Assembly (NCBI GenBank): GCA_028527945.1
Contig: JAQQAK010000455.1
Coordinates: 1-7,032, forward strand
DNA from: Spirochaetaceae bacterium
Lineage (GTDB): Bacteria; Spirochaetota; Spirochaetia; UBA9216
Length of the DNA stretch: 7,032 nucleotides
Reading direction: 5' to 3'
The notes under the pieces are model-generated. The model was not told the DNA's origin, ran no database searches, and was given only the letters and a program-made list of their open reading frames with translations. This document shows positions 5,687-7,032 of this stretch, piece by piece (position 1 is the first letter of the stretch; each line of letters opens with the position of its first letter). Made by a program: the position numbers and the translations under genes.

Positions 5687-6532
5687 ATGGCTGATGTTAA
5701 ACCAGCAGACGTAAAAAAGCTCCGAGAAAAAACCGGGGCAGGAATGCTTGACTGTAAAAAAGCTCTTGTAGAAGCTGAAGGTGATTTTGCAAAAGCAGAA
5801 AAACTTCTTAAAGAGCAGGGACTCGCCGCTGCAGCAAAAAGAAGCGGAAGAGCAACTAATGAAGGTAGAATTTTCACAAAGATTGAAGCAGATAAAGCTG
5901 GTATTTTAGAACTTGCTTGCGAAACAGACTTTGTTGCAAGAAATGAAAACTTTATCAATGCTGGAAAAGAACTAATTGACAATATTGTAGATAAGAATCT
6001 TTCAGAGCTCACTCCTGAGCTTGAAGAACAGGTTAAACTTGTAATAAGCCGAATTAAGGAAAATATATCACTTAAAAGGTTTAAAACAATTCAGATTGCT
6101 GAAAATGAATTCTGTATGGAATATATTCACGGCGAAGGTGGAATTGGTGTTATTGTAAAACTTGCAGCAGAAGACAAGAGTGCTTTTGAAAATGAAAAGC
6201 TTAAAGAATTTGCCTTTGATTGTGCTCTTCATATTGCAGCATTCAACCCACTATATCTTTCAAAAGATAGTGTAGATGAAGCATACGCTAATGAACAGAA
6301 AGAAATCTTCATGAAGCAGGCAGAAAGTCTTGATAAACCTGAAAAGGTTCTTCAGGGAATTGTTATGGGAAAACTCAACAAGCATTTTTCTCAAATCTGT
6401 CTTCTTGAGCAGCCTTTCATTAAAGACGATAAAACAAGTCTTTCAAAAGTTCTTGCTGCTGTTGGTAAAGAAGTCGGAACAAAACTTTCAATCTCAGACT
6501 TTGCATATTACAAGGTTGGAGAAGAAATCTAA
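5687..6532 (+). CDS. tsf: Translation elongation factor Ts
   Basis: EF-Ts is the nucleotide exchange factor that releases GDP from EF-Tu. The 281-residue protein has the N-terminal UBA-like domain, about 1-50, with the family signature LREKTGAGMLDCKKAL (12-27). The TDFV motif (80-83) that contacts the EF-Tu Mg/GDP site follows, within ELACETDFVARN (75-86). Two core subdomains follow, with HIAAFNPLYL (182-191) in the second. Length is like that of E. coli EF-Ts (283). ATG 5687 abuts the rpsB stop with no spacer. A strong intrinsic terminator starts 8 bases after the stop, so the rpsB operon ends here. No anomaly is seen. Confidence 0.98.
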   Translation: MADVKPADVKKLREKTGAGMLDCKKALVEAEGDFAKAEKLLKEQGLAAAAKRSGRATNEGRIFTKIEADKAGILELACETDFVARNENFINAGKELIDNIVDKNLSELTPELEEQVKLVISRIKENISLKRFKTIQIAENEFCMEYIHGEGGIGVIVKLAAEDKSAFENEKLKEFAFDCALHIAAFNPLYLSKDSVDEAYANEQKEIFMKQAESLDKPEKVLQGIVMGKLNKHFSQICLLEQPFIKDDKTSLSKVLAAVGKEVGTKLSISDFAYYKVGEEI

Positions 6533-6540
6533 TTGAATAT

Positions 6541-6574
6541 AAATCTGCCGACTCTCAAATCGGCAGATTTTTTT
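6541..6574 (+). terminator. Rho-independent terminator after tsf
   Basis: AAATCTGCCGA (6541-6551) pairs perfectly with TCGGCAGATTT (6560-6570), an 11-bp stem with an 8-base loop, and the T-run extends to 6574. The leading AAA makes part of the element symmetrical, but there is no long A-run for a strong minus-strand terminator. Confidence 0.95.
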
Positions 6575-6595
6575 ATAAAAACTTAAATAACTATA

Positions 6596-6629
6596 TCTGC
6601 TAAACAGTTTTAAAACTTTTATTTGCAGA
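6596..6629. repeat. Imperfect AT-rich inverted repeat
   Basis: TCTGC (6596-6600) and GCAGA (6625-6629) enclose TAAA/TTTA (6601-6604 with 6618-6621) and the perfect 12-base palindrome AGTTTTAAAACT (6606-6617). Together they make about 13 pairs with small bulges. It lies just after the tsf terminator and before the candidate frr promoter. The right end overlaps the possible -35 at 6623. Role unknown; chance is possible in such AT-rich sequence. Confidence 0.3.
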
Positions 6630-6650
6630 CTTTATAAGGGGAATGATAAT
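6623..6650 (+). promoter_or_regulatory. Candidate frr promoter
   Basis: TTGCAG (6623-6628), a 16-base spacer and GATAAT (6645-6650, 5 of 6 to the -10 consensus) form a plausible sigma-70 type promoter with initiation near 6657. A promoter is expected here because the strong terminator at 6541-6574 separates frr from tsf. The -35 is only partial. Confidence 0.35.
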
Positions 6651-6658
6651 TTTATCAT
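6643..6658. promoter_or_regulatory. Palindrome overlapping the candidate frr -10
   Basis: ATGATAA (6643-6649) and TTATCAT (6652-6658) form a perfect 7-bp inverted repeat with a 2-base centre. It covers the candidate -10, so it could be an operator. Its half-sites resemble the GATAAT units of Fur-type boxes, but the spacing differs from the 7-1-7 form, so no regulator is named. Confidence 0.3.
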
Positions 6659-6682
6659 CTTAAGTTTCTCATAAAACTTAAG
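6659..6682 (+). promoter_or_regulatory. Hairpin at the 5' end of the putative frr leader
   Basis: CTTAAGTTT (6659-6667) and AAACTTAAG (6674-6682) form a perfect 9-bp stem with a 6-base loop (CTCATA). No T-run follows, so it is not a terminator. If transcription starts near 6657 this is the first structure in the mRNA. It directly abuts the next foldable element at 6683. Confidence 0.4.
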
Positions 6683-6733
6683 CTCCTCTCAAAAAAACAT
6701 TACTCGTAACTAAAGTCGAGTTTTTTACAGGAG
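6683..6733 (+). promoter_or_regulatory. Foldable frr leader element pairing with the Shine-Dalgarno
   Basis: CTCCT (6683-6687) is complementary to AGGAG (6729-6733) in the frr Shine-Dalgarno. Inside, five A (6693-6697) can pair with five T (6722-6726), and ACTCG (6702-6706) with CGAGT (6717-6721), about 15 pairs in all. The top hairpin followed by T6 (6721-6726) also looks like a small terminator. Either sequestration or attenuation of frr is possible. This is inferred from base complementarity only. Confidence 0.4.
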
Positions 6734-6741
6734 AAAGAAAT

Positions 6742-7032
6742 ATGCAGGAATCAATTTCAACCGCAGAAAGTAAAATGAAGAAATCTGTATCAGCATTACA
6801 AGATGACTTCAAAACAATTAGGACAGGAAGAGCATCTTCAGCTCTTTTCGATCAGATTCGGGTTGAAGCGTATGGTACCCCTACTCCTTTAAATCAGGTT
6901 GCTACTGTTTCTGTTCCGGAAGCAAGACTTGTTGTTATTCAGCCTTGGGATAAAGGCATGCTTTCTGAGATTGAAAAAGCCATCCAGAAATCAGAACTAT
7001 CAGTAAACCCAAGCAATGATGGAAAAGTAATA
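6742..7032 (+). CDS. frr: Ribosome recycling factor (partial, 3' end outside window)
   Basis: RRF works with EF-G to split post-termination ribosomes into subunits. The first 97 residues are present, about half of the usual 185, and the frame is open to the last base. Conserved RRF features are visible: RTGRAS (27-32), YGTPTPLNQVA (44-54), PEARLVVIQPWDK (59-71) and the stretch ending NPSNDGKVI at residue 97. These cover the first part of the three-helix domain I and the beta domain II. ATG 6742 is 7 bases after AGGAGA (6729-6734). The gene follows tsf directly; pyrH, which sits between them in many bacteria, is absent. A terminator and a structured spacer separate it from tsf, so it seems to have its own promoter. 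Confidence 0.97.
   Translation, partial: MQESISTAESKMKKSVSALQDDFKTIRTGRASSALFDQIRVEAYGTPTPLNQVATVSVPEARLVVIQPWDKGMLSEIEKAIQKSELSVNPSNDGKVI

Noticed and set aside
5644..6012. Minus-strand open frame of 122 codons, Ser/Ala-rich
   Set aside because: It is antisense to the rpsB end and tsf start, whose frames are certain. No promoter or Shine-Dalgarno is seen for the reverse frame.
6330..6536. Second + strand frame inside tsf
   Set aside because: It overlaps the conserved tsf C-terminus in another frame and its product has no recognisable features.
6702..6726. Simple terminator directly upstream of frr
   Set aside because: The stem is only 5 bp with a 10-base loop, and it lies within the frr leader before a good Shine-Dalgarno. 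I treat it as part of a possible regulatory fold, not as the end of a gene.

Overview
This window is an AT-rich, gene-dense bacterial chromosome segment with every gene on the + strand. It most likely comes from a spirochaete of the Treponema group. That placement is inference from three things: rpsB and tsf are followed by frr with no pyrH between them, S2 starts at TTG and carries a long acidic C-terminal tail, and non-ATG starts are common. I see no mobile element, CRISPR array, tRNA or rRNA.

Layout. A rho-independent terminator at 1-29 closes an upstream gene outside the window. A 246-base spacer with several inverted repeats leads into an ABC-F translation-factor ATPase (276-2222). It is followed by an auxin-efflux-carrier (AEC) family permease that appears to start at a CTG codon (2232-3170), an ExoIII/ExoA-type AP endonuclease (xth, 3193-3957), a 78-residue DUF4321-like membrane protein (3959-4195) and the Maf nucleotide pyrophosphatase (4197-4763). 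After 80 bases come rpsB (4844-5686) and tsf (5687-6532), abutting stop to start. A strong terminator (6541-6574) ends that run. A 167-base spacer rich in inverted repeats precedes frr, which is cut by the window end.

How the genes fit together. Gaps from the ABC-F gene to maf are 1 to 22 bases. No terminator is visible between 30 and 6540, so one transcript from the ABC-F gene through tsf is possible, with extra initiation before rpsB. The content is translation (ABC-F, S2, EF-Ts, RRF) plus nucleic-acid and nucleotide housekeeping (ExoIII, Maf) and two membrane proteins.

The genes are ordinary housekeeping genes, and I do not see a new defence, toxin or mobile system. The places most worth a second look are non-coding: the frr leader, which can fold into two abutting hairpins, one pairing with the Shine-Dalgarno; the hairpin directly before the rpsB Shine-Dalgarno; the ABC-F leader with competing stems; and the CTG start of the permease. 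All folding statements were made by eye, without energy calculation.
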